Made by a program: the position numbers and the translations under genes. From Isoetes taiwanensis (taxonomy: Eukaryota; Streptophyta; Lycopodiopsida; Isoetales; Isoetaceae), in assembly GCA_021234155.1 (NCBI GenBank), contig JAJEKV010000059.1:7754779-7818778 (forward strand): a stretch of 64,000 nt of DNA. The letters are read 5' to 3'. The notes under the pieces were generated by a model. That model saw only the letters and a list, made by a program, of their open reading frames with translations, was not told where the DNA came from and searched no databases. Below, in pieces: positions 11,468-22,640 of this stretch (positions are counted from its first letter, which is position 1; each line of letters starts with the position of its first letter).

Positions 11468-11639
11468 CCCATTTTTGCTCAAGTTGACCAATTTTTATCC
11501 AACAAACTGCCATGTAGTGTTTCTTGCTTGGTTTTGCTTAGATTTACACTTCATGGTACCTCATTTGAACACCTATAGCCATGGAACAAAAGTTTTCCCC
11601 ATCAAGAACCCTTGTGCACGGAACCCGAGGCATCCCTAG

Positions 11640-11650
11640 TCTATAAAAAA
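11640..11650 (+). promoter_or_regulatory. TATA box upstream of ORF-Y
   Basis: TCTATAAAAAAG lies about 110 bp before the ATG at 11761 and is followed by a C/T-rich leader. Equivalent TATA boxes precede the related ORF at 36373 (minus) and the ORF of element G at 45080 (minus). Confidence 0.6.
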
Positions 11651-11760
11651 GGGCCCTCATTTGTCATTTTCTCCCCATCAAAACTGCTCTCAACCCTTTT
11701 GGCAATTTTCTAGCTCCTTGCTTATCCTCATCAGCCATTTTTCATACTCCTCTCTGCTCA

Positions 11761-12174
11761 ATGGCGCCCTCAAGCTTTGTTAGATGGTACAATGAGGCCA
11801 ATCACATCCGTGATTGTCCTGCTGATCAAGTCTTCCATGTCTTCGATCATCTCTTTGATCTCCATGCCACTCTGACTAGAACTCCCTATTACACCGACAT
11901 TATTTGCCAATATGATCAACAGATCCTGCCTTGGGAAGTTAGCTTGCCACCTAGGGGAGGGAAATGGGTTTCCTTAGACTCTCTTACCCAAGCCATAGGT
12001 GGGGGATCCAGGGGCAAGAGTAGGCTGTGGGATAGAACCAGAAACATGCCAGACTACATGACCTGTAAGCATCATAGGCATAGATACCTCTCAGCCCAAG
12101 CAGCCTTAGCTTTGTTCATGCAGTACAAGGCAGTCAACCAACAGGGGAGCCGTCAATTCAACCTTTGGATCTGA
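11761..12174 (+). CDS. ORF-Y N-terminal domain, unrecognised retroelement-associated protein
   Basis: A 137-residue frame starting MAPSSFVRWY. I do not recognise the family. It is clearly related in pattern to the minus-strand ORF starting at 36373 (MARPTFQQWY): both share F-x-x-W-Y near the start, a D-x-P-x-D stretch, a Pro-Tyr pair before a C-x-x-x-ILP block, and an LGG/IGG turn. A later segment, AQAALALFMQY here, matches EARFALAIIMDQY in a shifted frame of the other copy. The first ATG is taken as start because a TATA box lies at 11640 and the same position starts the homologue. The frame ends at 12172-12174, but similarity to the homologue continues in other frames. It lies 1.9 kb before gag of element A on the same strand, so it may be an accessory gene of that element, comparable in position to the extra ORF upstream of gag in Ogre-type elements. 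Confidence 0.5.
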   Translation: MAPSSFVRWYNEANHIRDCPADQVFHVFDHLFDLHATLTRTPYYTDIICQYDQQILPWEVSLPPRGGKWVSLDSLTQAIGGGSRGKSRLWDRTRNMPDYMTCKHHRHRYLSAQAALALFMQYKAVNQQGSRQFNLWI

Positions 12175-12640
12175 CACCTCTCAACACTCGCAGGGAGCAG
12201 ATAGACATCCACGAGATCGAGACGACGGACTACGAATACTACGGCTCCACATCAGGAACACCTATGTTGCAGATTGAGCAGGATTATGAAGAGCAAGAGG
12301 AGGAGAACCCAAGTTGGGAAATGAGGGAGGCAAGAAGGATGGAGAGGCGTATAGCCCGACAAGAGGAAGTATTAAGGCGCAGATTTCGAACCTTTGTTGG
12401 TATCACGGCCCCGACCCGGTCATCATCGGCGGCGAGGAGTACATACTCGCCACCGACATCCTCAACCTTCCCTATTGCCAAGAAGAAGGTCTCAGGATCG
12501 ATGAGCTCCTAGGCCTAATTGCACAAGAACAGGGCAGTGACTTCATCGACTACTCCTACCAAGAAATCCCAAGGGAAGTAGCCGCGACACACCCTACGCT
12601 AGGGAAACTATGTCGACATTCAAGCTTACCAAATAGATAA
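12165..12640 (+). pseudogene. ORF-Y second domain, frameshifted
   Basis: Two overlapping frames (12165-12512 and 12314-12640) carry the continuation of ORF-Y. The first has an acidic, Glu-rich stretch and then a basic RREARR-like region. The second has EEYILATDILNLPYC and later GSDFIDYSYQEIP. The second matches QEYLILEDIMWAYRV and DDFLDFTTPVVHPP in the minus-strand copy at 35594-35833. At least one frameshift, near 12380-12400, is needed to join them. The conserved pattern in two diverged copies argues that this was a real protein. Function unknown. Confidence 0.45.
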
Positions 12641-13653
12641 GGCGGATGTATCAAGATCGAAACCCATCATTCCAAAAGAAGAATTCCAGCAGATCCAAAG
12701 TAGGCCTGATAAGCCAGGAAGAGGCCCAAGCTCCAGCCGACCAGTGCACTCCAGAAGTATGCGCGAAGCTTCTAGCAGCATCAACTTGGAAAATGCGACT
12801 ACGATGTGGAGAGATCACGAAGATCTTACCGCAATAGATGTTTTCGGCGGCGGCTTCGGAGGAGAGGTATGGGACCACGGGGCGAACAGGGGGTAAATCA
12901 CTTCGTACTATCTTCCTGTCCTTAGCCAAGGGCGATGATAGTCTTCCACAAGGAGTTCAGCCCAAGAGGTGAAGAATCCGTGGCGCTCCTAGAATAGATC
13001 ATAGCACTCTCGGGTTTTGGGCAAAGATGCCGAATAGATCACGCATGGCAAGAGATAGATCATGTTATCCTCTTCAAGAGATCCGTAGCTCTTCATTCTC
13101 TCGACTTCTTTTTAGGGAGTGCAAGAGGCCACCTCGGGATGCACACTTGTCTCAATAAGCAATGGCGGCAATGGCACGAGAACTTTGTTACCCCACTAAT
13201 ACTATAGATTAACATGGCAAGAGCATTGGAAGGAGGATCGGCAAGAATCTGAGGGGTTCGTCGGCAAGGGCATATGATTCAAGAATGTGAAGAACTTCTT
13301 CAAGTCCATGAGGGGACATCGTTGATGGAAAGCTTGTTTTGTTAATTAATTAAAGTGTATTGAAAACCCTCTCTCCAGTTATTATCATGTAATTCATGAA
13401 ATGTATTTCTATATACTAATTAATGTCTTACCATGATCTTGACTTGTAAGTAGAATTTTCACATAATTTCTTTTGTACCTAACAACAATTCAATTGTAAG
13501 CAAGAATGATTAGTGTGTAACTTAAATAACAAGCATTGATGATTAATCCTTGCAGCAAGGAACACCGGCTCAGGTTTTCAAGGCCAGGGCCGACATCACC
13601 AGTGGGTACCTAGAAACCTATTCGGACGTGATCAAGATGACAACAACAAGGAA
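12641..13653 (+). other. Region between ORF-Y and gag of element A
   Basis: 12650-13300 is moderately GC-rich with broken short frames, probably decayed coding sequence. 13320-13555 is strikingly AT-rich and ends TTAATCCTTGCAG before a GC-richer segment leading into gag, like an intron with its 3' splice site near 13555. I see no LTR or primer-binding site here. Confidence 0.4.
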
Positions 13654-14622
13654 ATGACGGTGGAAGCAATCAGCACAAGGCTCGTCCAGATGAGGAATCA
13701 GATGCATCAGCTGATCCACTGGGCCACCCCATTGATGAATGCCCAAGAATATGCACCTGCTCCACCTCCACCTCCACCACTACCTCAGCAAGGCATCGAG
13801 GAAGGTCCACAGCCGGAGGGGCAAGACAATCAGGGAAATGTCAGAGACAGGAAGAGGAAAAGGAGAAACAGAAGGACTCCAACACCACCTAGCTCCAGTT
13901 CATCAGACACTTCAGACAGCCAAGACAGTTCTAGCTCAGAAAGTGAGTCCGATACTTCACAGGTAAGAGCCAGGGCAAGGAAGGCAGATGACTATCAAAA
14001 GAAAGTTGACAGTGCTATGAGCAATGTGTGGAAGACTAGGAAGTTGGGTCAGTTCTCAGGGAAGGACAGGTCAGGTATGGAGGCAGAAGCCTGGCTTGAC
14101 GAAATGGAGGAGTTTGGCAACTCTTATGGCATGAAGGACAAGGATATAGGGAAGGTTGCTACAACAAACTTGATAGGAGCAGCTAGAATCTGGTGGAAAG
14201 GCTACGCAAAGTCCAACAAGCTCAAAAGGAACAGTTGCAGATTCAAGACCTTCAGCAAGGCCTTTCGCAGACATTATGTGCCTAGGTCACATACTAGCAG
14301 GCAGATCCAGCAATTCTACAGATTGAACCAGGGTACCTTGTCAGTAGCAAAGTACACAGAGGAATTCATGCGACTTAGGCTCCATGTTCCCGGAGTTTCG
14401 GAAAGGCAAGCGGTTGAAACTTACATTGAGGGATTGAACAACAATATCAAAAGGCTAGTCCGAGCAATCAACCCAAAATCAGTGACAGAAGCCGAGGATA
14501 AAGCCATAAGTTTGGAAGAAGCTCTAGCAACGCCAGGGGAGAAACAGTCGACCTTCAAAGGAAAGTCAACAGGGCAGTACCAAGGGCAGTACCGGCCAGC
14601 AGCAAGGAAGAGCTCAAGGTAA
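13654..14622 (+). CDS. gag: Gag of Ty3/gypsy chromovirus A
   Basis: 322 residues. A Pro-rich and then Ser/Asp-rich N-terminal part (to about residue 110) is followed by the retrotransposon gag capsid core: [39 protein letters not shown] and EEFMRLRLHVPG. The same blocks occur in element B. The capsid builds the virus-like particle that packages the element's RNA. The frame breaks near 14622; the zinc knuckle continues in another frame. An upstream in-frame start cannot be excluded, as the frame opens just after the possible splice site near 13555. Confidence 0.85.
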   Translation: MTVEAISTRLVQMRNQMHQLIHWATPLMNAQEYAPAPPPPPPLPQQGIEEGPQPEGQDNQGNVRDRKRKRRNRRTPTPPSSSSSDTSDSQDSSSSESESDTSQVRARARKADDYQKKVDSAMSNVWKTRKLGQFSGKDRSGMEAEAWLDEMEEFGNSYGMKDKDIGKVATTNLIGAARIWWKGYAKSNKLKRNSCRFKTFSKAFRRHYVPRSHTSRQIQQFYRLNQGTLSVAKYTEEFMRLRLHVPGVSERQAVETYIEGLNNNIKRLVRAINPKSVTEAEDKAISLEEALATPGEKQSTFKGKSTGQYQGQYRPAARKSSR

Positions 14623-15210
14623 GAACTTTGGGGACCGTAAGCCGCAGAATGCATCAGGGGGCAGCGTGCTAAAGCGTCTTCTAGACAGTCTGACGAAAGA
14701 GAAGAGACAGGAGTGTATCGAGAAGAAGCTATGTTTCAGGTGCTTCCAGCCAGGGCACCGAACACATGATTGCCCATTCGTCCTGCAGCAGCTTTGGCAG
14801 AGCTTGGGGATTGGGATTCACCAACAGAAGCAGATGAAGACGACGACCAGCATGAGGCCCAGGACTTCATAGATGGTGAGTGCCATATCTGTGCAAATAT
14901 TGAGTCAGGTGATATTGAAAATCAGTCGACAGTCATTGCGGCTGATGGAATCATAGATAGCAACCCATATGTAGTCCTCATAGACACAGGTAGCTCTCAC
15001 AACTTTGCCTCTCCTAGGCTGGCTGCCCTAATGAAGAACAAGGTATTGAAGTCTAAGCCAAGGCCAGTTGCTATGGCAAACGGCGCCATTCGGCACATTA
15101 AGGGGAGGAGGATCACATTCGACATAGACCTTAGTGGAATTAAGTGGCCGATGGGGGCAGAGGTCATGGAAATTGGAAGGTATGACCACCGGACGGCACC
15201 AAATTCATAG
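14623..15210 (+). pseudogene. Zinc knuckle and protease of element A, frameshifted and partly deleted
   Basis: The nucleocapsid knuckle CFRCFQPGHRTHDC (C-x2-C-x4-H-x4-C) lies at 14732-14773. From 14770 a new frame carries the aspartic protease with the active site LIDTGSSHNFASPR. Compared with element B, the frame runs in step until IGRYD near 15185 and then skips to sequence matching about 25-30 codons further on, so a deletion has removed the block that in B reads [12 protein letters not shown]. This removes part of the protease and shifts the frame. Gag-to-protease cleavage activity must be lost. Confidence 0.8.
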
Positions 15211-16356
15211 TGAAAGGTAAGAAGGCAGCTTCTTCTATGCAGTGTATTTCTTTGAAGCAGCTAAGGAAAAGTATAGAAAGAAATAAGGTGGATTATATTT
15301 TGAGGTTAGAGTCAATTGAGCCCAATAAGCAGGATAGAAGCGACCAAAAGGGGAATCAGTTGCCCAAGCCAGTAGCAAGGCTCATTTCGGAATTCAACGA
15401 TGTATTTCCGGATGAAATCCGGCAGCTACCACCTTATAGGGGTGTGGAGTGTGAGATCACACTAGCCCCAGATGCTAAGCCTACCAGCAAGGCGCCTTAT
15501 AGGATGAGCACTCCAGAGTTGATTGAGCTCAAGAAGCAACTCCAGGAATTGCTTGAGCTTGGTTTTATTAGAGCAAGTGTGTCTCCTTTTGGAGCACCTA
15601 TACTCTTCGTGAAGAAGAAAGATGGCAGTTTAAGAATGTGCATAGACTATCGCCAGCTCAACAAGCAGATGATAAAGAATAAGTATGCCTTGCCTAGAGC
15701 AGATGATTTGATGGACCAGCTCCAAGGAGCAAAGGTATTCTCTAAAATTGACTTAAGGTCAGGATACCATCAAATAAGGATAAAGGAAGAAGATATCCAT
15801 AAGACCGCCTTCAGAACGCGGTATGGGCACTTTGAGTTTACAGTAATGCCCTTCGGACTATCGAATCGCGCCAAAGAACTTTTATCGCCTCATGAACGAT
15901 GTCTTCAGGGATTTCCTAGATGAGTTTGTCATTGTCTTCTTCGACGACATTCTAGTCTATAGCAAGTCCATTGAAGATCATGGTCAACATTTGAAAAGAG
16001 TGTTGGAAAAGTTGAGGCGGCATCGCTTATATGGAAAGCTCTCCAAATGCCACTTTGCTACCCAAAGAGTGGAGTACTTGGGCCATGTCATATCGGCGGA
16101 AGGGATCTCCACCGACCCCGCAAAGATTGAAGCAGTAGTGGATTGGCCAGCTCCAAAGAATGTGGCGGAGGTAAGAAGCTTTCTAGGTCTGGCAGGATAT
16201 TACAGAAAGTTCGTGAAGGACTTCACTAAGTGGGCGTCCCCTTTGACGGACCTCACTAAGAGTGTTAAGGTGAAAGATTGGAGAACACATTGGTTAGAAA
16301 ATGTTCAAGCTTCATTTGAGAAGCTTAAGGAGGCCTTAACAACAAACACCGGTTAG
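15210..16356 (+). pseudogene. Reverse transcriptase of element A
   Basis: Two frames (15210-15923 and 15892-16356) cover the [70 protein letters not shown], then after a frameshift near 15865-15895 the catalytic FFDDILVYSK and the thumb LGHVISAEGIS. The FFDD form is normal for chromoviruses. A further frameshift near 16340-16360 separates it from RNase H. Order and spacing are otherwise complete. Confidence 0.88.
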
Positions 16357-17706
16357 TTCTTACGCGGATCCGGACAAGGACAAGATAGTAGCAACAGATG
16401 CAAGTAAGATAGCGACAGGTGGAGTCCTTATGCAAGAAGGAAGAGTAATAGCCTATGATTCCAAGAAGTTGAACGACACCGAGCAGCGCTATCCAATCCA
16501 TGATCAGGAACTTCTAGCTATTGTAAGAGCTCTTCGTATTTGGGGGAATTATTTGCTTGGCAGGAAGTTTCAGTTAGATACTGATCACCAGAGCCTGCAA
16601 TACATCTTTATCCAACCACTCCTCAATCTAAGGCAAAGGAGGTGGATGGAATTCCTAGAAGAGTATGATTTTGAGATTGCTTATAAGCCAGGTAAGTTGA
16701 ATGTGCTTGCTGATGCTCTTTCTAGAAGACCCCTTGAGACGAGAACACATTGTAATGCTATATCAACTCTTTCGAGCGGGTATGGCAAGAAAATTGAGGA
16801 GACATTACCATTTGATGGTGATTTCAAGGAGGTATGGGAAAGCCTCTCTAGGGTGGCTAGAACAGATAAGGAACGAGAAGCCTTCAAGCATTATAAGAAG
16901 GAAGGCAACTTGTTGTACCATAAAGATAAGTTGTGTGTGCCCGAATCATCAGGTATAAGGAAGCTAATTCTTCATGACACACACAACAGCCCAATAGCAG
17001 GGCATGCAGGTTTTATGAAGACCTACTTCAAGATTCGAAGTAGTTATTTCTGGCCGGGAATGAAGAAGCAGATAGCAAGATATATCCGGGAGTGCCAGTT
17101 GTGCCAGCAAACCAAAGCGGAGCAGCTTCGAATTCCAGGAGCCTTGGAACCTCTAGCAGTGCCGAATGCGAAATGGGAAGTAGTAAGCATGGATTTTATC
17201 ACAGGACTTCCCAAGACTCTTCGAGGCAAGGATGCATTAATGGTGGTAGTAGACAAATTATCTAAGATGGCACATTTTGTGCCTTGTAAGACTACGGACA
17301 CAGCACTAGATACCGCCAAGTTATTTGTAAAGGAGATTTTTAGGCTCCATGGCATGCCTCGGGAAATAATTTCGGACAGAGATTCCAAGTTTATGAGTCC
17401 CTTTTGGCAGGACCTCTTTAGCATCATTCAGACGAAGCTCTCCATGAGCACAAAACTTATCATCCATGATGGATGGTGGGGACGGAGCGAACGAATCGAA
17501 TTATTGAAGACATGCTTAGAAGCTTTGTGTGGAATAAGCAGTCCAAGTGGGATGAGTACATCCACTTGGTGGAATTCGCCTACAATAGTGCCAAGCAGGA
17601 GTCATCTCAGATGTCTCCTTTCATGGTAAATTATGGGTACCAGTGCCTAACCCCGGACACTTGGCACAATCCTGTGTCTAAGGTTGAAGTGTCCCAAAGA
17701 TGCTAG
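16357..17706 (+). pseudogene. RNase H and integrase of element A
   Basis: RNase H starts around 16376 with [13 protein letters not shown], continues with AYDSKKLN and DQELLAIVRALR, and ends near DALSRRP at about 16730. The integrase has the HHCC zinc site (HDTHNSPIAGHAGF ... CQLCQQ) and the core with MDFITGLP, ISDRDSKF and, after a frameshift at about 17440-17475, [12 protein letters not shown], giving the D, D and E catalytic residues. [12 protein letters not shown] marks the end of the core. The frame closes at 17704-17706. The frameshift inside the core makes the enzyme inactive. Confidence 0.88.
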
Positions 17707-18330
17707 GAGAGATATGCGGCACCGGTGGAAGAAGTGAGGGGTTACCTCCTAGCGCAAGAAGTCGACCGGAAGAGTGTAGCCCGACAGGCGAAGATGGAAT
17801 AAAATAGGACCGGGAGTTCAAAAGTAGGCGATAGCGTAAGATCAAGGTTAAGCAAATAAGCTTCTTTTTTTGATTGGGAGTTGCAAGAAGCTTGCCCCTC
17901 GAAAAAATCCAAAGTTCAAGATTTTGGAGAGAGTGGGCTCCCAAGCCTACAAATTGGATCTTTCCGCCCATCTCAAAGTTCACAAGGTTTTCCAAGTAAG
18001 TTTATTGAAAAGGCACAATCCTAACCTCCAATAAATTCATTTTTTAAATCAGGGAGGTCTTGGATACTCCAACTTTGTTGGAAATGACTAAGAGCAAGTC
18101 GAAATTGTGCCCTAATTATAGATAAGTCATTCAAGAAGACTAGGAGGTCTCATGCCTTCCAAAGGACCGTATTTGGTCAAATAGAGCACTTGCCCGTTGA
18201 AGACGTTAACATGGGTATTGAAGCGGTATTTGGAGAAGCAATACCTTTTCCGTTTTTGTTTTTGAAGGAGTTTGATGGGCAAAGTGGATCTCTTGGCATC
18301 TCAAAGTTCACATTTTCCACGCGCCGGAGG
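17707..18330 (+). pseudogene. Integrase tail and chromodomain remnant of element A
   Basis: Broken frames still show the LKVHK-VFQVSLL module at about 17975-18010, and further on KKTRRSHAFQ and HLPVEDVN, matching QTRRTQKLQYLVWTHLPVED of the chromodomain in element B. Several stops and indels are present. Chromodomains at this position direct integration to particular chromatin in chromoviruses. Confidence 0.65.
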
Positions 18331-19486
18331 TTAGCTTAGTATGTTTCTTAGTTAGCCTCTGGCTCTAGCTACTCGGATGTATTCTAGCTAGTGGAATACA
18401 TATGCCGGAATCTTGGAACATGTGGGCTTATGATGAGATAAGCCTTTAAGGCGTTCTCTTGATAGGCCAACATGCACCAAGAGGTAGCATGACCTCCATA
18501 GGGTCATGCAAGAGAGAGAGCAGTGGAATACAGAAGATGGGACATGGTGCCATGATGGGACATCCTTAAAAAAGGTTTAGGATGGGCATAAGCATGTTAC
18601 AGTGTACCTTAAAAAGTATTATTTAGGGACCATAAAACTACCTAAAAAAGTACCCAATACTAGGTACTGGGTACTTATATGATGGCTCAATAACTAATAA
18701 GTATTAAATTGGGTTCATGCTTTTGACTTTTAACATGCTTTTGACTTTTATTTTGGACTTTTGAATTAGTTTTGATAAAAAGAATAAGAAAATAGTACCC
18801 ATTTCTAAAGTACCCAGTGTAGGTACTTTGGCAGGTTCCAAAAGTGGACACCTGTAGCATGCTTATGCCCGGATGCTCCCTATGCCACGATGCGGGGGTC
18901 GCACACCTGGCCATAGGGGGGTCATGGTGAAGGTCAAAGTGGCGTGATGGGATCGTGAGACGTTCCCTAGCTTAAAACCCTTGGGGCATGATGCACTAGG
19001 GGTACTCGGCACCGGATAACCGAGTACAAGGTAGCACTTGATCATGGGCGATGATGGGATCATCTTAAATGGTCCTTAAGCTCAAATCCGAAAGGGCCAT
19101 GATCGAGTGCAAGGTATTGGTAAGGGGGGTGGTCCCCTAAAACCACAAACTTATTAATTAAACTAACGTAATGTGCTCCTTGTGCAGGAAAGTGAGAAGT
19201 GAGCATCGAGGTGGGGCGCATTACGAGAAGATGGGGGAACCATAATTTAGATTATGAACCATAATAACTCTTATAATAATATTTTGAATTATTGTAAGAA
19301 GTAACCTTGTTAAGGCTATATAATTTTGTATAAGTACAAATATAGCCTAAATTTTGACATTTAACTCTTTAATAGGAAGTTGATCGTTTAAATTGGAGTG
19401 TATGTTCTTCTGTGGTTTTGCAGGATAGAGTAGGCTCGTCACCTTAGCGCAATGCTGAGGACAGCATTGTCCTAAGGGGGGGAGAA
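18331..19486 (+). other. 3' untranslated region and polypurine tract of element A
   Basis: Non-coding, interrupted by the MITE. Its last part holds a small hairpin AATGCTGAGGACAGCATT (about 19451-19468), then the polypurine tract AAGGGGGGGAGAA directly before the LTR. The hairpin-plus-purine pattern also precedes the LTRs of elements B and C and resembles the TTGAGGACAA...PPT motif known from Tekay/Del chromoviruses. Confidence 0.7.
18584..18870. mobile_element. MITE with ~21-bp terminal inverted repeats
   Basis: GGGCATAAGCATGTTACAGTG at 18584-18604 is mirrored by the reverse complement of 18849-18870 (GGGCATAAGCATGCTACAGGTG). The 287-bp AT-rich interior has repeated AAAGTACCCA-type motifs, themselves arranged symmetrically. 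GGAT occurs directly before the left and directly after the right end and may be the target duplication. It sits in the 3' non-coding region of element A. Confidence 0.75.
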
Positions 19487-21131
19487 TGTGACGTTCCAGG
19501 GGAATATACGCTATAAATACGTATATTCCTGGACCCGTCACCATACAAGCCTACCTAGGTAGCCTTGTATGCCTTAGAAAGTGGCAAGGGGTGCACATCT
19601 AAGTTAATTGTTTAACTTAGATAACCTTAGGATAAGGCCCATTTCCACATGGCCTTATCCTATTGGGCAACCGCCACACGGCCTCGTCCTAGTGGTGCCA
19701 CGTGGCATCCCATGTGGACCCACACCTATATGAGCTCTAACCCTAAACCTAGACCCTTTTTCCCTGACCTGGCACCTGAACTCTCATCTACGTGCCCGAA
19801 ACCCCGTTTCGAGCATCGTTCGTCATAGCCTAGCCTGGAGCAGCAACCCCTGGAAGGTATGTATGATCGTTGAAGGAGCAAGCCTTCGACCCACGTCAAG
19901 GAGCATGGAGACGCCAGGGATGGGAGGGAGCGCTTCTGGAGGAGGTAGGTTGAGTAGAGTTCATGTTAATACATCTGGAAGTTAGCACTCCAGATGGGTT
20001 AGTATTTCGTATCTAGAGTAGAGCCACCCTAGAACCTTTGTTGAACATCTTGAACCCTAATCAAGGAACCCTAACTAATAGTTAGATATGTATGATTAGG
20101 TTAAGATGTTCTTATTATGACTATCATGATATGATGTTATGGGATGTTGGTTGATCATGTTTGCTCCTCTTGTATTGGGAAGGGGGGTAGAGACCTAGGG
20201 CCATATGTAGTATGCTCCTAGTGTAGATCCCTTAGTTCCTACTATATGCGGCCTGTGCATAGGAACCCACCGGGCTATGGAAGCTATGATGTGACTCAGC
20301 ACTACACAACGGGGCTAGAGGCAAGATGGAGGGTGGATCCCTGCCGAGTGGGGGCTTCGGGGGATCCTTAGCGGGCTAGGCTTATGGTCGGTCACTTCGT
20401 GTGGGCCGAGCATGGGTCCGACACCTCCTGGGGCAATGGTGTCACCCTGCCTCTCAAGAGTTGCAAGTGTCAGCTTGGCTCTTGTTTTGGGGGGTTCAGT
20501 CGGGTACGAATCGTGTGTCGTCACGATTCTCTAGCCGCCCGTGGAGCTTCTAGACCCCGGGAAGGGGAGATGCAACCCTTCCTACCTCGTCAAACCAGGG
20601 AGATGCAACCTGGAGTAGTCCCGATGGGTGATGCCATGGGATTGCGTATCCAGAAGGTTAGAGTCATGCCACAGCTTGATCTAGCCCATCTGCAAAGTAT
20701 GCATGGGAGGGGCGGATGGAGTGGTCAACCCTAGCCATTGTCTCATGCCAGCCCCGCCATTGTTATGACTCGGTCTGCTCTATCTTGAGGCCTATCCAGT
20801 CAGTCGACTTCCTTATGTGTCAGAGCCATGGGTAGGAGCTCTCATGTTTTATGGCATATGATTATGTTCTTTGCACCTATGGATATGTGGATGGGCTACC
20901 CTTCGGGGTAGAGTGATATACTGTTATTGCTAGTTCTGACGATGTTTATGCTTCCGCTGTGATAGGAGCCCATAGGGGAAGGGCGCGCAAGACACCTTCG
21001 TGTCCCCTTCCCGCACTGCGGAGATCCCAGAGTGCGGGATAGACGGAGGGCCCGTGCGGTCGGAGGACCCGATGGGGGATTTCCTACGGAGTGTACGGCT
21101 GGGAGCCGTATATTTAGTAGGGAGCGTCACA
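19487..21131 (+). mobile_element. 3' LTR of element A (1645 bp)
   Basis: Starts TGTGACGTTCC straight after the polypurine tract and ends GGAGCGTCACA, giving 7-bp terminal inverted repeats TGTGACG/CGTCACA. Just inside the left end (19489-19540) lies a long stem-loop with a TATAAATA-containing tip. Just inside the right end, TACGGCTGGGAGCCGTA (about 21094-21110) forms another. A likely promoter is CCTATATGAG near 19726, followed by a CCCTAAACCC leader. Beyond the end the sequence changes at once to the chromodomain of another element, so A was inserted there. I found no matching 5' LTR in the window. Confidence 0.75.
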
Positions 21132-22191
21132 CCAGCACACTTGAAGATCCATAGTGTTTCCAAGTAAGTCTCCTAGAGAAACACACGCCTAATCCAGGGA
21201 AGTATTGGAGACACCAAAGTTACTGGAAATGATGGACGATCACCTTGAGATTGTTCCAGAGGTTCTTCTTGTCAGATCCTATAAGAAGACAAGAAGATCT
21301 CAATTCTCCAATACCTAGTGAAAGGGACACTTACCAGTGGAAGACGCTACGTGGGCACTACAAATAGATCTTGAGAAGCAGTACCCACAACTCATGGAGC
21401 AATGCAAGGGTCGGCTCGTCACCGAAGTAGTCGACACCGACCCGATAGGGAGTGGAAGGTAGATTAAAAAGTCTACTTCCATCCCACGGAAGTAGATGAC
21501 CTTGAGAGATAAGAGGTCATTCAGGCATGCATTGATAGGAAAGCACCTTTAGTCAATGCCTACTACGGGGAGGACTCCATCCTTCACGCCCAAATACGGG
21601 AATGACACTATCCTCCACGCCAAAGGCAACTAAAGGTGTAGGCATGAGTGAGCATCCTAGGTATGATAGGGCGCTGTCTCCACGGCCACGATGGAAGAAA
21701 TATAATCTTCCTACGCCGGGAGATATGCCTTGCATTCATGTAATTGTATTTAATGGGTGGTTCCCGAACAACCAACCCTTATAATAATTAAATGTATTCT
21801 AGCGTAGTGTTGGACCTGCAGGCCAATAGGAGAGTCTACGGGAGGAAGGTCACACTGCGAAGACTTGCAACACATAATTTTGTCACGATGTGTTGTAAGG
21901 AAACAATGTGGAACCTTAAGTAGGAAATTTTGGAACTATGTTAATAATAATAATGGTATAAGCTATAAAACTTTGTGAATAATAATAGATGATAAAGTAA
22001 GAGGGTGAAAGACTCCCTTACCATAGTATGATATTAAACAAGGATGTGTTATAGAAATTAAAAACTTAAATATTACATTGGGGTAATTGTGTTGTAAAAT
22101 TATATGCATCAAATGTATTGCAGGGTATGCAGGTTTCCAAGGTGGGGAGACGCATGATGCTGAGGACAGCATCAAGTCAAGGTGGGGAGAA
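21132..22191 (+). mobile_element. 3' end of chromovirus C (integrase tail, chromodomain, 3' region)
   Basis: 21135-21190 encodes the LKIHSVFQVSLL module, followed by a decayed chromodomain region to about 21430. The non-coding part includes blocks that recur inverted at 37.9-38.5 kb (element D), for example CACGGAAGTAGA and CGCTGTCTCCACGGCCACGA. The end has the hairpin GATGCTGAGGACAGCATC and the purine tract before an LTR at 22192. Its upstream part was separated by insertion of element A and is not in the window in recognisable form. Confidence 0.75.
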
Positions 22192-22640
22192 TGTGACGTT
22201 CCAGCATAATATACGCTCCGAATACGTATATTATACTGCCACGTCACACGTACATGTCACGGATGACATGTACTTGCGAGCCGAAGAGGGTTGCACCTAG
22301 GGGCCAAGAGTTGCACCTAGGGGGGCAACTTCGAATGTTGTGCATGTTAAATAAACATACACAATTAATAACCCCAAGGACCCCATTGCCAAATGGCTAA
22401 ACCCCATTTGGCCAATGTCTGCTAGGAGCATACTAAAGCATATGGCACATAGATCTCTACCCCCCTCTAATCCCAGCTTTATAGAAGCTTAACAAAGCTA
22501 CTTTCATATACACATCCATCCATCCATCATAAACGTAATCCATAATTGAAATGTAATCTTAAATACCAAAGAAGGGTTAATCCTAAGTAAGAACAACCAG
22601 AGAAGACTCAAAGAACTTAATTGAAGCTCTATCCTTAAAG
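22192..22640 (+). mobile_element. LTR of element C, 5' part
   Basis: Starts TGTGACGTTCC. Bases 22192-22248 form one continuous imperfect palindrome opening TGTGACG and closing CGTCACA, with TATACG/CGTATA in the stem. CCATTTGGCCAATG near 22402 and TTTATAG near 22479 could be CCAAT and TATA elements. The LTR meets the oppositely oriented LTR of element B; the exact junction is unclear. Confidence 0.6.

Noticed and set aside
16681-17427. Minus-strand ORFs over the integrase of element A
   Set aside because: Shadows of the RNase H/integrase coding frame.
20384-20734. 116-codon ORF in the LTR of element A
   Set aside because: GC-rich LTR sequence with no family motif and no counterpart recognised in the other LTRs.
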